From the NCBI RefSeq assembly GCF_007829035.1, contig NZ_VIVQ01000001.1, positions 1,426,001 through 1,490,000 of the forward strand: a stretch of DNA of 64,000 bases. Reading direction: 5' to 3'. Shown one piece after another: positions 32,700-43,500 of the stretch. The notes beneath the pieces were generated by a model. That model was not told the origin of the DNA. It saw only the letters and a list, made by a program, of their open reading frames with translations, and did not search any database. Source of the stretch: Rudaeicoccus suwonensis. GTDB lineage: Bacteria; Actinomycetota; Actinomycetes; Actinomycetales; Dermatophilaceae. Numbering within the stretch: position 1 is the first letter of the stretch; every line of letters starts with the position of its first letter. The position numbers and the translations under genes are program-made.

Positions 32700-33290
32700 A
32701 ATGTCATGTGGGGGCCCTCATGATGCTCGACTGTCACGTGCTGGCCTAAAGAACGCGCGAGTGGAGCGCTATTGCCCTGGCGGGGCAGCGGGCGGGGCGC
32801 GCGCGTGCCACTCGATCTGTACGCGGGCAATCCCGTGCCACTCGCTGAGGTGCGCGCACATGCGTACTTGTCGGGCAGGCGTGGGGCGATCTCGTGCCAC
32901 TGGCACCGCATGAGTACCGAGATCGCGTGCGAGTGTCACGTGTGGGGCCTTGGGACGCGCGAGTGGAGCGCTATTGCCCTGGCGGGGCAGCGGGCGGGGC
33001 GCGCGCGTGCCACTCGATCTGTATGCGGGCAATCCCGTGCCACTCGGCGACGCGCAGGGCTGTGCCGTGCCATTCGACGCGTGCGGGAGCGAGTGTCACG
33101 TGGGGGGCCTTGGGACGCGCGAGTGGTGCGCTATTGCCCTGGCGGGGCAGCGGGCGGGGCGCGCGTGTGCCACTCGTCCACGCGCAGGGCAATCCCGTGC
33201 CACTCGCTGCCGGTGAGGGCACATGCGTACTTGTCGGGGAGGCGTGGGGTAATCCCTCGCCACTCGCTGAGGTGCGCGGGCACGTGGTCT
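32700..33290 (+). repeat. Large intergenic repeat array upstream of hisI
   Basis: Three long units begin near 32754, 32955 and 33115. Each opens with CGCGCGAGTGGAGCGCTATT (a TGCGC variant in the third), a GGCGGGGCAGCGGGCGGGGC stretch, and pairs of GTGCCACTCG. Exact copies of that decamer are at 32805, 32835, 33007, 33037, 33167 and 33197, with one-base variants at 32894, 33067 and 33257. GTCACGTG-type linkers sit between units. Open frames through it exist only because of GC content. The 724 bp from 32620 to 33343 otherwise hold only the two promoters. Confidence 0.85.
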
Positions 33291-33331
33291 CACGATGTCC
33301 GGCTCGCCGGGGCGGGTCGATGGTGGTGCGG

Positions 33332-33337
33332 CACAAT
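33332..33337 (+). promoter_or_regulatory. -10 hexamer of hisI-trp operon, leaderless type
   Basis: CACAAT, then 6 nt, then GTG 33344. It lies just past the repeat array. Confidence 0.45.
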
Positions 33338-33343
33338 GGCCCG

Positions 33344-33697
33344 GTGAGTTCCGCTGGTCTGTCGCCCGAGTTGTCCGCCCGGCTCAAACGCGACCGCGAC
33401 GGCCTCGTTGCTGCCGTCGTCCAGCAGCATGACACCGGCGAGGTGCTGATGCTGGGCTGGATGGACGACGAGGCTCTGCATCGCACGCTCACCTCGGGGC
33501 GGGTGACCTTCTGGTCTCGTAGCCGGTCGGAATACTGGCGCAAGGGCGACACCTCCGGCCACATCCAGGTGGTCAAATCCGTCGCGATCGACTGCGACGG
33601 CGATGCTCTTCTGGTGCGTGTCGACCAGACCGGTGCTGCCTGCCACACCGGCGAACGCACCTGCTTCTTCACCGATCTGGAGGCCACGGCCGTATGA
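33344..33697 (+). CDS. hisI: Phosphoribosyl-AMP cyclohydrolase
   Basis: This 117-residue zinc enzyme opens the adenine ring of phosphoribosyl-AMP, the third histidine step. [16 protein letters not shown] and [27 protein letters not shown] carry the magnesium Asp and zinc Cys ligands. A much longer open frame extends upstream through the repeats, but homology begins at the GTG 33344. The stop overlaps trpE by 4 nt, tying a histidine gene to the tryptophan genes. Confidence 0.95.
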   Translation: MSSAGLSPELSARLKRDRDGLVAAVVQQHDTGEVLMLGWMDDEALHRTLTSGRVTFWSRSRSEYWRKGDTSGHIQVVKSVAIDCDGDALLVRVDQTGAACHTGERTCFFTDLEATAV

Positions 33698-35247
33698 CGT
33701 CCACCGTCTCGCCAGACGTCCGCGCCGACCTCAGTTGGGGTGTCACCTGGCCCCAGCTGCCACTGTTCAGCGAGCTCGCCCGCGACCGCCGCGTCATACC
33801 TGTCGTTCGCCGGTTGCTCGCCGACGCCGAGACACCGCTCGGCGTCTACCGCAAGCTTGCCGCTGACCGGCCGGGCACCTTCCTGCTCGAGTCGGCCGAG
33901 CACGGCGGCGTCTGGTCGCGCTACTCGATCATCGGAGCGGCAAGCCGGGCAACGCTCACCGAGCGCGACGGTCGGGCGCACTGGATCGGTGAGCCCCCGG
34001 TCGGTGTCCCGACGACCGGCACACCCACCGACGCCCTGCGCGACACGGTCGCCACCCTCGCGACGCCTGCGATCCCCGGACTGCCACCGCTGACCGGTGG
34101 GATGGTCGGTGCGATCACGTATGACGCTGTCCGTCGCTTCGAGTCGTTGCCGGACACCGGCCGCGACGACCTTGATCTGCCGGAACTGGCGATGCTGCTG
34201 GCCACCGATCTGGCGGTCCTCGACCACTCCGACGGGTCGCTGCTGTTGATCGCCAACGCGATCAACTACGACAACACTCCCGAGCGCGTGGAGCCGGCCT
34301 GGCGCGATGCGCTCGACCGGCTCGACGCCATGCAGGCCGCGCTGAGCAGGCCGGCCGACAGCACTGTCGCCATCCCGGCGCCCGTCGAGCAGGACCCCGC
34401 GAGTACCCACACACAAGCGGAGTACCACGACATGGTCGAGGCCTGCAAAGACGCCATACGTGCCGGCGAGGCCTTCCAAATCGTTGTCTCGCAACGGTTT
34501 TCGGTGCCCTGCGCGGCGGAGGCGCTCGACGTCTACCGCGCCCTGCGCGCGAGCAACCCGAGTCCCTACATGTATCTGTTGCGACTGCCGCACCCGGACG
34601 GATCGACCTACGAGGTGGTCGGTTCGAGTCCCGAGGCGCTGGTGAAGGTCAGCGGCGATCGGGTGATCACCCACCCGATCGCAGGTTCGCGGCCGCGGGG
34701 CAAGACGCCCGAGGCCGACGAGGAACTCGCCATCGAGCTCGCCGCGGACCCCAAGGAACGCTCCGAGCACCTCATGCTGGTCGATCTCTCACGCAACGAC
34801 CTGCAGCGCGTGTGCGGAGCAGGCACGGTCGACACGGTGGAGTTCATGAAGGTGCGCAAGTACAGCCACATCATGCATCTCGAATCCACCGTCGTCGGGC
34901 GTCTGCGCGAGGACGCGCACGCCTTCGACGTGCTGCGAGCCACCTTCCCGGCAGGCACGTTGTCCGGCGCGCCCAAACCGCGCGCGATGGAGATCATCGA
35001 CCGGCTCGAAGGCGTCCGTCGCGGTGTGTATGGCGGAGTCGTGGGCTACCTCGACTTCGCAGGTGACCTCGACCTGGCGATCGCCATACGAACCGCGGTG
35101 ATCAAGGACGGCACCGCGCACGTCCAGGCCGGCGCCGGCATCGTGGCCGACTCTGTGCCGCAGTCGGAGTACCTCGAGACGATCTCCAAGGCGGCGGCCG
35201 CCCTGCGCGCCGTGGCCACCGCAGGCGGAATGCGAGTGATCCGATGA
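33694..35247 (+). CDS. trpE: Anthranilate synthase component I
   Basis: This 517-residue enzyme makes anthranilate from chorismate with the TrpG glutaminase. The chorismate-binding half has [31 protein letters not shown] and [19 protein letters not shown]. The N-terminal [18 protein letters not shown] includes the Ser of the tryptophan feedback site. trpG and trpD are not in this operon. No leader peptide or attenuator was seen upstream. Confidence 0.96.
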   Translation: MTSTVSPDVRADLSWGVTWPQLPLFSELARDRRVIPVVRRLLADAETPLGVYRKLAADRPGTFLLESAEHGGVWSRYSIIGAASRATLTERDGRAHWIGEPPVGVPTTGTPTDALRDTVATLATPAIPGLPPLTGGMVGAITYDAVRRFESLPDTGRDDLDLPELAMLLATDLAVLDHSDGSLLLIANAINYDNTPERVEPAWRDALDRLDAMQAALSRPADSTVAIPAPVEQDPASTHTQAEYHDMVEACKDAIRAGEAFQIVVSQRFSVPCAAEALDVYRALRASNPSPYMYLLRLPHPDGSTYEVVGSSPEALVKVSGDRVITHPIAGSRPRGKTPEADEELAIELAADPKERSEHLMLVDLSRNDLQRVCGAGTVDTVEFMKVRKYSHIMHLESTVVGRLREDAHAFDVLRATFPAGTLSGAPKPRAMEIIDRLEGVRRGVYGGVVGYLDFAGDLDLAIAIRTAVIKDGTAHVQAGAGIVADSVPQSEYLETISKAAAALRAVATAGGMRVIR

Positions 35248-35873
35248 GCTCGAAGCGAACGGTGCTGATGACCGGCCTGGTCGCGGTGATCCTGCTGGTG
35301 CTGGCCAACTCCCGCACCTGGGTGCAGGGGACGATCCAGGATGCGGTGCTGCGGAATGCCCACGCGACGGCCGGCGGCTCGACCGCCGCCCCGGCGCTCG
35401 TGGCGGCCGCGCTGGTCGGCGCCGCGGCGATCCTGGCGGCCTGCACCACCGGGCGCGTCGCCCGTCTCATCGCCTCGGTCGTGGCGCTGTTGTCCGGAGT
35501 GGTCGCACTGGTGACCGCCATCGCGGCGGTGCGCGACCCGGGCGCGGCGCTCCGCGAAACCGCAACCAACATGACCGGTCACACCGGAGACCGCGAGGTG
35601 GCGGCCTCGCTGACCTTCTGGCCCTGGGTCGGCGTGCTCGGCGGCGTCATCCTCACCATCGCCGGAGTGCTCGCCGTGCTCGGCGTCCGCTCCTGGCGTG
35701 GACTGTCCGATCGGTATGACGCACCCACGGCGGCGCCGACCCGCAAGACGTCGGACTGGGATCTGCTCAGCGAGGGTGAGGACCCCACGGATTCCCAGAC
35801 AGGGTCTGACACAATCGACGAGGCCGAAACGGCCACCGCTGACCCCCGAGAAGGAGCAGACCCCCATGGCTGA
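35244..35873 (+). CDS. Trp biosynthesis-associated membrane protein (TIGR02234 type)
   Basis: This 209-residue protein has four hydrophobic segments (TVLMTGLVAVILLVLANS; PALVAAALVGAAAILAA; LIASVVALLSGVVALVTAIAAV; WVGVLGGVILTIAGVLAVLG) and an acidic, Thr/Asp-rich cytoplasmic tail of about 60 residues. The family is found only in actinobacterial trp operons between trpE and trpC, as here. Its role is unknown; a link to tryptophan or precursor transport is a guess. It overlaps trpE by 4 nt and the next gene by 8 nt. Confidence 0.85.
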   Translation: MSSKRTVLMTGLVAVILLVLANSRTWVQGTIQDAVLRNAHATAGGSTAAPALVAAALVGAAAILAACTTGRVARLIASVVALLSGVVALVTAIAAVRDPGAALRETATNMTGHTGDREVAASLTFWPWVGVLGGVILTIAGVLAVLGVRSWRGLSDRYDAPTAAPTRKTSDWDLLSEGEDPTDSQTGSDTIDEAETATADPREGADPHG

Positions 35874-36135
35874 GGAAGTCCACGAGAATCACGGACACAG
35901 CGTCGCTGCATGGACCGCCGTGATCCTGCTGATCGTCGCATCGGTGTTCGTCTCGCTGGGAGTGGCCTTCGGCTGGCACGTCTGCACCTGGCTGGGTGTC
36001 GTCTTCGTGGTGCTCGGCGTCGCCGCGGGCAAGATCCTGGCCAAGATGGGCTTCGGCAACAAGGACATCATCACCGCGCCGCCGGTGCCCGGGTCCCGCA
36101 GGCAGCGGGTGACCTCCGACCAGCAGGCGTCGTAG
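35866..36135 (+). CDS. Small HGxxPAAW-type membrane protein
   Basis: This 89-residue protein has two hydrophobic helices and the motif HGHSVAAWT near residues 9-17, a variant of the HGxxPAAW motif of a small actinobacterial family with no known function. In many actinobacteria this gene stands between the TIGR02234 gene and trpC, as here. ATG 35866 has GAAGGAG 9 nt upstream. The next gene starts on the base after its stop. Confidence 0.75.
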   Translation: MAEEVHENHGHSVAAWTAVILLIVASVFVSLGVAFGWHVCTWLGVVFVVLGVAAGKILAKMGFGNKDIITAPPVPGSRRQRVTSDQQAS

Positions 36136-36927
36136 GTGCCCACGGTTCTCGACGACATCATCGCCGGGGTCCGGCAGGATCTGGACTCGCGTCGCAGGGA
36201 TGTTTCCGCGGCGCAGGTCGCGGTCGTTGCGTCGCAACAACGACCGCCGCTCGACGCCGAAGCCGCACTGCGCGCTCCTGGTGGGATGAAGGTGATCGCG
36301 GAGGTCAAGCGACGCAGCCCGAGCAAGGGTGATCTGGCGCAGATCGCGGACCCGGCGACGCTGGCTGCGTCATACCAGACCGGTGGCGCGGCGGCGATCT
36401 CGGTGCTGACCGAGCAGCGGCGCTTCGGTGGCACGCTCGCCGACCTCGACGCGGTGCGTGCCGCCGTGCGAATTCCGTTGCTGCGCAAGGACTTCATGGT
36501 CGACGCCTACCAGATCGACGAGGCGCGGGCGCACGGCGCCGACCTGATCCTGCTCATCGTTGCTGCGCTCGAGGACACGCTGTTGCGAGACCTTTTCCAG
36601 CAGGCCACCGACCTCGGTATGACTGCGTTGATCGAGGTGCACGACGAGGCAGAGGTCGAGCGCGCAATCACGCTCGGTGGCCGCGTCATCGGCATCAACG
36701 CGCGCAACCTCAAGACCCTCGAGGTCGACCGGGCCACCTTTGCCCGGCTGGCGCCACTGGTGCCCGCCGAGTGCGTGCGGGTGGCCGAGTCGGGTGTCCG
36801 CACCGCTGACGACGTGCGGGAGTATGCCGCCGCCGGTGCCGATGCGGTCCTGGTCGGAGAAGCTCTGGTGACCGGCGGCGACCCGGTCCACGCCATACCT
36901 GAACTGATCGGAGATGTCGTCGCATGA
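36136..36927 (+). CDS. trpC: Indole-3-glycerol phosphate synthase
   Basis: This 263-residue TIM barrel closes the indole ring. The N-terminal [13 protein letters not shown] helix, [11 protein letters not shown] (catalytic Lys), [20 protein letters not shown] and [11 protein letters not shown] are all present. GTG 36136 abuts the previous stop. The ATGA overlap leads into trpB. Confidence 0.96.
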   Translation: MPTVLDDIIAGVRQDLDSRRRDVSAAQVAVVASQQRPPLDAEAALRAPGGMKVIAEVKRRSPSKGDLAQIADPATLAASYQTGGAAAISVLTEQRRFGGTLADLDAVRAAVRIPLLRKDFMVDAYQIDEARAHGADLILLIVAALEDTLLRDLFQQATDLGMTALIEVHDEAEVERAITLGGRVIGINARNLKTLEVDRATFARLAPLVPAECVRVAESGVRTADDVREYAAAGADAVLVGEALVTGGDPVHAIPELIGDVVA

Positions 36928-38195
36928 CGACCCCCACCACCGGCCTCGGCCGATTCGGCGCGTATGGCGGGCGCTACGTCCCCGAAGCGCTGGTCTCGGC
37001 GCTGCAGGAGCTCGACGAGTGCCGCTCCAAGGCGATGTCCGACCCGGCGTTCCTGGGCGAACTCGCTGCCTTGCAGCGCAGTTACACCGGTCGTCCCAGC
37101 ATCATCACCGAGGTGCCACGATTCGCCCAGCACTGCGGCGGGGCGCGGGTGGTGCTCAAGCGTGAGGACCTCAATCACACCGGATCGCACAAGATCAACA
37201 ACGTGCTCGGGCAGGCGTTGCTGACAAAACGGATGGGCAAGACCCGGGTCATCGCCGAAACCGGCGCCGGGCAGCACGGTGTTGCGACGGCAACGGCGGC
37301 GGCTCTGCTGGGACTCGACTGCGTGGTCTACATGGGCCGGGTCGACACCGAACGCCAAGCGCTCAACGTGGCACGCATGCGGTTGCTCGGCGCGCAGGTG
37401 GTGCCGGTCGACCATGGCTCGCGGACGCTCAAGGATGCGGTCAACGAAGCCTTCCGTGACTGGGTCGCCAATGTCGACCACACCCACTATGTACTCGGCA
37501 CGGTGACCGGGCCCTACCCGTTCCCGGAGATGGTGCGCGACTTCCACCGGATCATCGGCGTCGAGGCCCGCCAGCAGATGCTCGACGAGATCGGTCGGTT
37601 GCCCGACGCGGTGCTCGCTTGCGTAGGCGGTGGCTCCAACGCGATGGGTATCTTCCACCGGTTCATCGACGACGCCGATGTGCGTCTGATCGGTCTTGAA
37701 GGCGGCGGTGAGGGAGTTGCCACCGGTCGGCATGCCGCGCGCTTCAGCGGTCAGGCCACGCCCGGTGTGTTGCACGGCGCGTTCACCTACGTGCTGCAGG
37801 ACGATGAGGGACAGACCGTCGAATCCCATTCGGTGTCAGCGGGTCTCGACTACCCGAGCGTCGGCCCGGAGCACGCCTTCCTGCATGACGCCGGTCGCGC
37901 GGAGTACTACCCGGTCACCGACGACGAGGCGATGGAAGCCTTCCGGCTGCTCTCGCAGACCGAGGGGATCCTGCCGGCGATCGAGAGCGCGCACGCACTT
38001 GCCGGTGCGATGCGCATCGGCCGCGAGCTCGGTCCCGACGCCCTGCTGTTGGTGAACCTCTCCGGCCGAGGTGACAAAGACGTGCACACCGCCGCACGCT
38101 GGTTCGGCTTGCTCGACGACGGGGTGGCTGCTGATCCGGTCAGTGTCTCGGCTGCCGCGCCGGTCGAGGCAGAGGGCGAAGGAGTTCAGCTGTGA
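36924..38195 (+). CDS. trpB: Tryptophan synthase beta subunit
   Basis: This 423-residue PLP enzyme joins indole and serine. [15 protein letters not shown] starts the protein, and [16 protein letters not shown] carries the PLP lysine. [16 protein letters not shown] and [10 protein letters not shown] bind substrate and PLP phosphate. The C-terminal ~25 residues are a nonconserved tail. Coupled by overlaps to trpC and trpA. Confidence 0.97.
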   Translation: MTTPTTGLGRFGAYGGRYVPEALVSALQELDECRSKAMSDPAFLGELAALQRSYTGRPSIITEVPRFAQHCGGARVVLKREDLNHTGSHKINNVLGQALLTKRMGKTRVIAETGAGQHGVATATAAALLGLDCVVYMGRVDTERQALNVARMRLLGAQVVPVDHGSRTLKDAVNEAFRDWVANVDHTHYVLGTVTGPYPFPEMVRDFHRIIGVEARQQMLDEIGRLPDAVLACVGGGSNAMGIFHRFIDDADVRLIGLEGGGEGVATGRHAARFSGQATPGVLHGAFTYVLQDDEGQTVESHSVSAGLDYPSVGPEHAFLHDAGRAEYYPVTDDEAMEAFRLLSQTEGILPAIESAHALAGAMRIGRELGPDALLLVNLSGRGDKDVHTAARWFGLLDDGVAADPVSVSAAAPVEAEGEGVQL

Positions 38196-39019
38196 GCGAG
38201 TCAGTGGCGTCACCCCCGTCGGCCAAGACTCGGTTGACCCAGGTGCTGGCCGAGGCGAAGGCACAGGATCGCGCCGCGCTCGTGGGCTACCTTCCCGTCG
38301 GCTACCCCGATGTCGATATCTCGATCGAGGCCATGGTCGCCATGGTCGAGGCCGGTGCCGACATCGTCGAAATCGGCCTTCCCTACACCGATCCGCTGAT
38401 GGACGGTCCGGTGATCCAGGCCGCAGTGACCGGAGCGCTGGCCGGTGGGGTGCATGTCGCCGACGTCTTTCGGGCAGCTCGTGCAGTCGCCGACGCCGGG
38501 GCCGCTGCCGTCGTCATGACCTACTGGAACCCCGTGCTGCGGTATGGCGTCGACCGATTCGCCGCTGACCTTCGCGCCGCGGGAGCATCAGGGCTGGTGA
38601 CTCCGGACCTGGTGCCGGACGAAGCGGCCGAGTGGATCGCCGCCAGTGACGCCCACGGCCTCGACCGCATCTTCCTGGTTGCGCCGAGCTCGACACCGGA
38701 GCGGCTGATCAGCACCACGGCGGCGGGACGGGGATTCGTCTACGCGGCCTCACTCATGGGGGTCACGGGCGCGCGTGACTCGGTCGGTTCGCAAGCGCAA
38801 GCTCTCGTCGAGCGCACCAGGGCCGTGACCGACCTGCCGATCTGCGTCGGGCTGGGTGTCTCGACGCCAGGGCAGGCGCATGAAGTCGCCGGCTTCGCCG
38901 ACGGCGTGATCGTCGGCTCGGCGCTGGTGCGTTGCCTTGTCGATGCCACCGACATACAGGACGGATTGAGCCAGTTGCGTTCACTGACAAGAGAACTCGC
39001 ACAGGGGGTACGTCGGTGA
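38192..39019 (+). CDS. trpA: Tryptophan synthase alpha subunit
   Basis: This 275-residue TIM barrel splits indole-3-glycerol phosphate and channels indole to Trp[21 protein letters not shown] holds the catalytic Glu/Asp pair, and GVTGARDSV and [10 protein letters not shown] the phosphate loops. GTG start overlapping trpB, and the stop overlapped by the lgt GTG. Confidence 0.96.
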   Translation: MSESVASPPSAKTRLTQVLAEAKAQDRAALVGYLPVGYPDVDISIEAMVAMVEAGADIVEIGLPYTDPLMDGPVIQAAVTGALAGGVHVADVFRAARAVADAGAAAVVMTYWNPVLRYGVDRFAADLRAAGASGLVTPDLVPDEAAEWIAASDAHGLDRIFLVAPSSTPERLISTTAAGRGFVYAASLMGVTGARDSVGSQAQALVERTRAVTDLPICVGLGVSTPGQAHEVAGFADGVIVGSALVRCLVDATDIQDGLSQLRSLTRELAQGVRR

Positions 39020-40104
39020 CCGCTGTCGCCAGTTATCTGCCGAGCCCGACACAGGGCGTGTTCTGGCTGGGGCCGATCCCGGTGCGGATGTATGCCCTGT
39101 GCATCCTGTCCGGCATCGGGGCCGCGCTGTGGATCTGCGGCCGCCGGCTCGAGGATCGCGGCTACCAGCGTGAGGATGCACTCACCGTTGCCTGGTGGGC
39201 GGTGCCCTTGGGGATCCTCGGCGGGCGGCTCTACAACGTCATCACCTCTCCGCAGCCGTACTTCGGACATCACGGCAATGTCTGGGACGCCTTCGCGATC
39301 TGGCACGGCGGCCTCGGCATCTGGGGGGCTGTGGCGCTGGGTGCCCTCGGCGCCTACATCGGTTGCCGTCGCACCGGTATCGCCTTTCTGGATTTCGCCG
39401 ATTCCGCGGCACCCGGGGTGGTGCTGGCGCAGGCGATGGGCCGGTGGGGCAACTACTTCAACAACGAGTTGCACGGGCGCAGCACCGATCTGCCCTGGCG
39501 CCTGAAGATCTACGAGTGGGACGAAACGCGCGGTCACGCTGTGCACGACGCGTTGGGGCACCCCATCGTGCTGGGGTACTACCAGCCGACCTTCCTCTAC
39601 GAGGCGATCTTCTGCCTGGTCATCGCCCTGTTCATCGTCTGGCTGGACCGCCGCCGGATCCTCGGTCGTGGCCGATCGCTGTTCCTTTACATCATGCTGT
39701 ATCCCGTCGGCCGCATCTTCATGGAGTGGATGCGTGACGACCCGGCGAACCGGATCCTCGGACAACGGGTCAATGTCTGGGTCTGCATACTGGTCTTCCT
39801 CGGTGGGCTTGCCGGTTACCTGTGGTCGCGCAAACACCACCCCAACGGCGTCCGCGAGCACATCGCAGAGCTGTCGACACCACCGGACCTGGGCGATTCC
39901 GAGGATGCCGGTGGTGAGGCCGGTGATACCGGTGACACTGGTCGCTCCGGTGTCGACGGATCCTCCGAGCAGACCGCCGAATCTTCCGGCAAACTCGAGG
40001 ATGCTTCCGTGGATGTCGTGTCGGGAAGTGCGATCGCCGGACGGTCCTCGCGCGATGGAGTCAACGGCCAGGGCGACGCCGAGGCGGATTCTCCCGCGAA
40101 GTGA
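39016..40104 (+). CDS. lgt: Prolipoprotein diacylglyceryl transferase
   Basis: This 362-residue inner-membrane enzyme lipidates the lipobox Cys of prelipoproteins. It has about seven membrane helices, the Lgt signature MGRWGNYFNNELHG near residues 141-154, and the conserved WHGGLGIWGA and FMEWMRDDPAN segments. The last ~85 residues (from EHIAELS) are a hydrophilic, Gly/Asp/Ser-rich tail that is probably disordered and longer than in most Lgt proteins. trpA-lgt linkage is usual in actinobacteria. Confidence 0.94.
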   Translation: MTAVASYLPSPTQGVFWLGPIPVRMYALCILSGIGAALWICGRRLEDRGYQREDALTVAWWAVPLGILGGRLYNVITSPQPYFGHHGNVWDAFAIWHGGLGIWGAVALGALGAYIGCRRTGIAFLDFADSAAPGVVLAQAMGRWGNYFNNELHGRSTDLPWRLKIYEWDETRGHAVHDALGHPIVLGYYQPTFLYEAIFCLVIALFIVWLDRRRILGRGRSLFLYIMLYPVGRIFMEWMRDDPANRILGQRVNVWVCILVFLGGLAGYLWSRKHHPNGVREHIAELSTPPDLGDSEDAGGEAGDTGDTGRSGVDGSSEQTAESSGKLEDASVDVVSGSAIAGRSSRDGVNGQGDAEADSPAK

Positions 40105-40116
40105 TGGCGGCGTCAC

Positions 40117-40358
40117 TCGCCGCATCGGCGACGTAGGGACGATCGGTGGTTCGGCTCGCTCTGAAGTCGCCGCATCGGCGACTTATGTAACTCTGGTGGG
40201 TTTGCCTCGCTATGGAGTCGCCGGATCGGCGACGTATGTGTGTCGCGTGTGACTCGCGGGGCTGACGAGACACATGCGGCGGGCAGATCGACCGCATCGG
40301 CGACTTATAAACCTCGGGCGGGTTTGCCTCGCTCTGAGGTCGCCGCATCGGCGACTTA
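40117..40358 (+). repeat. Tandem array of 19- to 21-bp palindromes between lgt and gltB
   Basis: Five copies of the hairpin sequence TCGCCG-CAT-CGGCGA start at 40117, 40167, 40218, 40288 and 40340, so four intervals are 50, 51, 70 and 52 bp. Flanking bases extend the stem to 8-9 bp in copy 2. Copy 3 has GGAT for GCAT, and copy 4 has one base changed in the left arm. The spacers before copies 2, 3 and 5 share GGTTTGCCTCGCT, so this is a tandem repeat rather than a spacer array. Confidence 0.85.
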
Positions 40359-40383
40359 CGCACAAAGCCGTAACGCACAGACC

Positions 40384-40418
40384 GCGGAGGGGGCTGGTGT
40401 GTCACCGGCCCCACCGCG
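40384..40418 (+). terminator. Possible terminator after lgt
   Basis: GGGGCTGGTG (40390-40399) pairs with CACCGGCCCC (40403-40412) around a 3-nt loop, with CGCGG/CCGCG extending the base. No U-run. From here to gltB (40595) no gene is seen; a smaller GGCGCC hairpin lies near 40549. Confidence 0.4.
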
Positions 40419-40594
40419 ACCATACGCGTCGCGCGTCTCATCATTCGAGATGCGCGTTTCATCTTGTGGTCACGGCGTCGTCGGGGTTACTCTTTCGGCA
40501 CGCTGGCAGGCCAATGTCGTCCCGCTGAGCTTTTTCAGTGATTCCACGGCGCCCTCCGGCGTCCGACGCGACGACAGGACGGTGACTCACTTCC

Positions 40595-43500
40595 GTGACC
40601 GCGCTCACCACGTTCTCCGCACTGCCCTCCGCCCAGGGTCTCTACAACCCCGTCAACGAGCACGATGCCTGCGGTGTCGCCATGGTTGCGACCATGCGAG
40701 GCACGGCGGGCCACGACATCGTCGATCACGCCCTGACCGCGCTGCGCAATCTCGAGCACCGTGGCGCGACAGGCGCTGATCCGGCGGTGGGTGACGGCGC
40801 AGGGATCCTGACGCAGGTGCCGGACGAGTTCTTCCGGGCCGTGTGCGAGTTCGACCTGCCCGCCAAGGGTCGGTATGCCGTGGGCATCGCGTTCCTGCCG
40901 CAGTCGGCGGACGAGCAGTGGTTCATCGGCGAACGTTTCGCGCAGATCGCGAACGAGGAGGGTCTGCGGGTGCTCGGTTGGCGTGATGTGCCGACCGACC
41001 CGAGCCTTGTCGGCGACGCCGCGCGCGAGGTCATGCCGGTCTTCCGCCAGGCGTTCGTCGCCGGAACGTATGACGATGCAAGCGGTCTCGAGCTCGACCG
41101 TCGTGCGTTCTGTCTGCGTCGCCGCATCGAACGCGAACGTGAGGTCTACTTTCCGTCGTTGTCGGCGCGCACGATTGTTTACAAGGGCATGCTGACCACA
41201 GGTCAACTGGAGCCGTTCTTCCCCGACCTGTCCGACCGCCGGTTCACCACTGAGCTCGCGCTGGTCCACTCCCGCTTCTCCACCAACACCTTTCCGTCGT
41301 GGCCGCTGTCCCACCCCTACCGGCTGATCGCGCACAACGGCGAGATCAATACGGTGCGCGGCAATCGCAACTGGATGCGTGCCCGCGAGTCGACGCTGCG
41401 CAGCGACCTGCTGGGTGGCGACATGGAGCGGCTGTTCCCGATCTGCTCCGACGGCTCCGACTCCGCCTCCTTCGACGAGGTGCTGGAACTGCTGCACATG
41501 GGTGGCCGGTCACTACCGCACGCAGTGCTGATGATGATCCCCGAGGCGTGGGAGAACCACGCCACGATGGACCCGGCACGCAAGGCGTTCTACGAATACC
41601 ACTCCACGATCATGGAGCCGTGGGACGGCCCGGCCTGCGTGGCCTTCACCGACGGCACCCTGGTCGGTGCGGTCCTCGACCGCAACGGGCTGCGACCCGG
41701 CCGGTATGCCGTGACCGACGACGGGCTGGTCGTGCTTGCCTCCGAGGCGGGAGTGCTCGACCTGCCCGCCTCGAACGTCGTGCGCAAGGGCCGGCTCCAA
41801 CCGGGCCGGATGTTCCTGGTCGACACTGCCCAGGGTCGCATCATCAGCGACGACGAGGTCAAGCGCGATCTTGCCGCCGAACACCCCTACGAGGACTGGC
41901 TGCACGCCGGCATCATCAAGCTGAAGGACCGCCCCGACCGCGAGCACGTGTGGCACACCCCGGCCTCGGTGGTGCGCCGGCAGCAGACCTTCGGCTACAC
42001 CCAGGAAGAACTGCGAATCCTGTTGTCGCCCATGGCTTCCGGTGGTGGTGAGGCGCTCGGGTCGATGGGCACCGACACCCCGATAGCGGTGCTGTCGGAT
42101 CGTCCACGGCTGCTGTTCGACTACTTCACGCAGTTGTTCGCGCAGGTCACGAACCCGCCGCTGGACGCCATACGTGAGGAGCTCGTCACCTCGCTCGGCA
42201 CCCTCATGGGGCCGGAGAGCAATGCCCTGGAAGTCGGGCCGCAGCACGCACGTCAGGTCGAACTGGACTTCCCGGTCATCGACAACGACGAGCTTGCCAA
42301 GATCGTCAACCTCAACGCCGACGGCAGTTTCCCCGGTTACGAGACCTACGTCATCCGCGGCACCTACCGCGTCGCCGGAGGGACGAGTGCGCTGCGCGCC
42401 CGGCTGAAGGGCATTTGCGCCGAGGTGTCCCAGGCGATCGAGGACGGGCACCGGTTCGTCGTGCTGTCCGACCGCGAGAGCACCGCGGCCTTCGCGCCGA
42501 TCCCGTCATTGCTGCTCACCGCGGCCGTGCACCACCACCTCACCCGCGAGCGCACCCGTACCCAGGTCGGCCTGCTCGTCGAGGCGGGAGACGTGCGCGA
42601 GGTGCACCACGTCGCCCTGCTCATCGGGTATGGCGCAGCCGCTGTGAACCCCTATCTGGCAATGGAATCCGTCGAAGACCTGGTGCGGCGTGGCGCCATT
42701 CAAGGCGTCACGGCTGAGCAGGCCGTCAAGAACCTCATCAAAGCGCTCGGCAAGGGCGTCCTGAAGGTCATGTCCAAGATGGGCATCTCGACGGTCGCGT
42801 CCTATCGCGGTGCGCAGGTCTTCGAGGCGATCGGCCTGTCGCAGGAGCTCATCGACGAGCACTTCACCGGAACGGCATCCCGCCTGGGCGGTATCGGCCT
42901 CGACGCCATCGCCCAGGAGACCGCCGAGCGCCACGCCACGGCATACCCCAAGACCGGTCAGCACCAGGCGCACCGCACGCTACAGACCGGCGGCGAATAC
43001 CAGTGGCGTCGTGAGGGTGAGCCGCATCTGTTCGACCCCGAGACGGTCTTCCGGCTGCAGCACTCCACACGCCAACGCCGGTATGACGTCTTCAAGCAGT
43101 ACACCAGTCGCGTCGACGAGCAGTCCGAGCGGCTGATGACGCTGCGAGGACTCTTCTCGTTCAAGCAGATTCGCCCCGCCATACCTGTGGATGAGGTGGA
43201 GCCGGCCGAGCAGATCATCCGGCGCTTCTCCACCGGCGCGATGAGCTACGGCTCGATCAGCAAGGAAGCCCACGAGACGCTCGCGATCGCGATGAACCGG
43301 CTCGGCGCGCGTTCCAACACCGGCGAGGGCGGGGAGGATGTCGACCGGCTGCTCGACCCGCAGCGGCGTTCGGCGATCAAGCAGGTCGCCTCCGGGCGAT
43401 TCGGGGTGACCTCGCTCTACCTGACCGAATCCGACGACATCCAGATCAAGATGGCGCAGGGTGCCAAGCCGGGTGAAGGTGGTCAGCTGCCCGGCCACAA

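Noticed and set aside
33338-33694. Tryptophan leader peptide or attenuator
   Set aside because: The hisI gene lies directly before trpE with a 4-nt overlap; no Trp-rich leader peptide or alternative hairpins were found.
32971-34770. Long minus-strand open frame over the repeats, hisI and trpE
   Set aside because: Open only because of GC-rich repeats and antisense of trpE; repeats translate into near-identical nonsense segments.
40117-40358. CRISPR array
   Set aside because: Palindromic repeats at ~51-bp steps look similar, but spacers share sequence, one interval is 70 bp, repeats are only ~19 bp and no cas gene is near.
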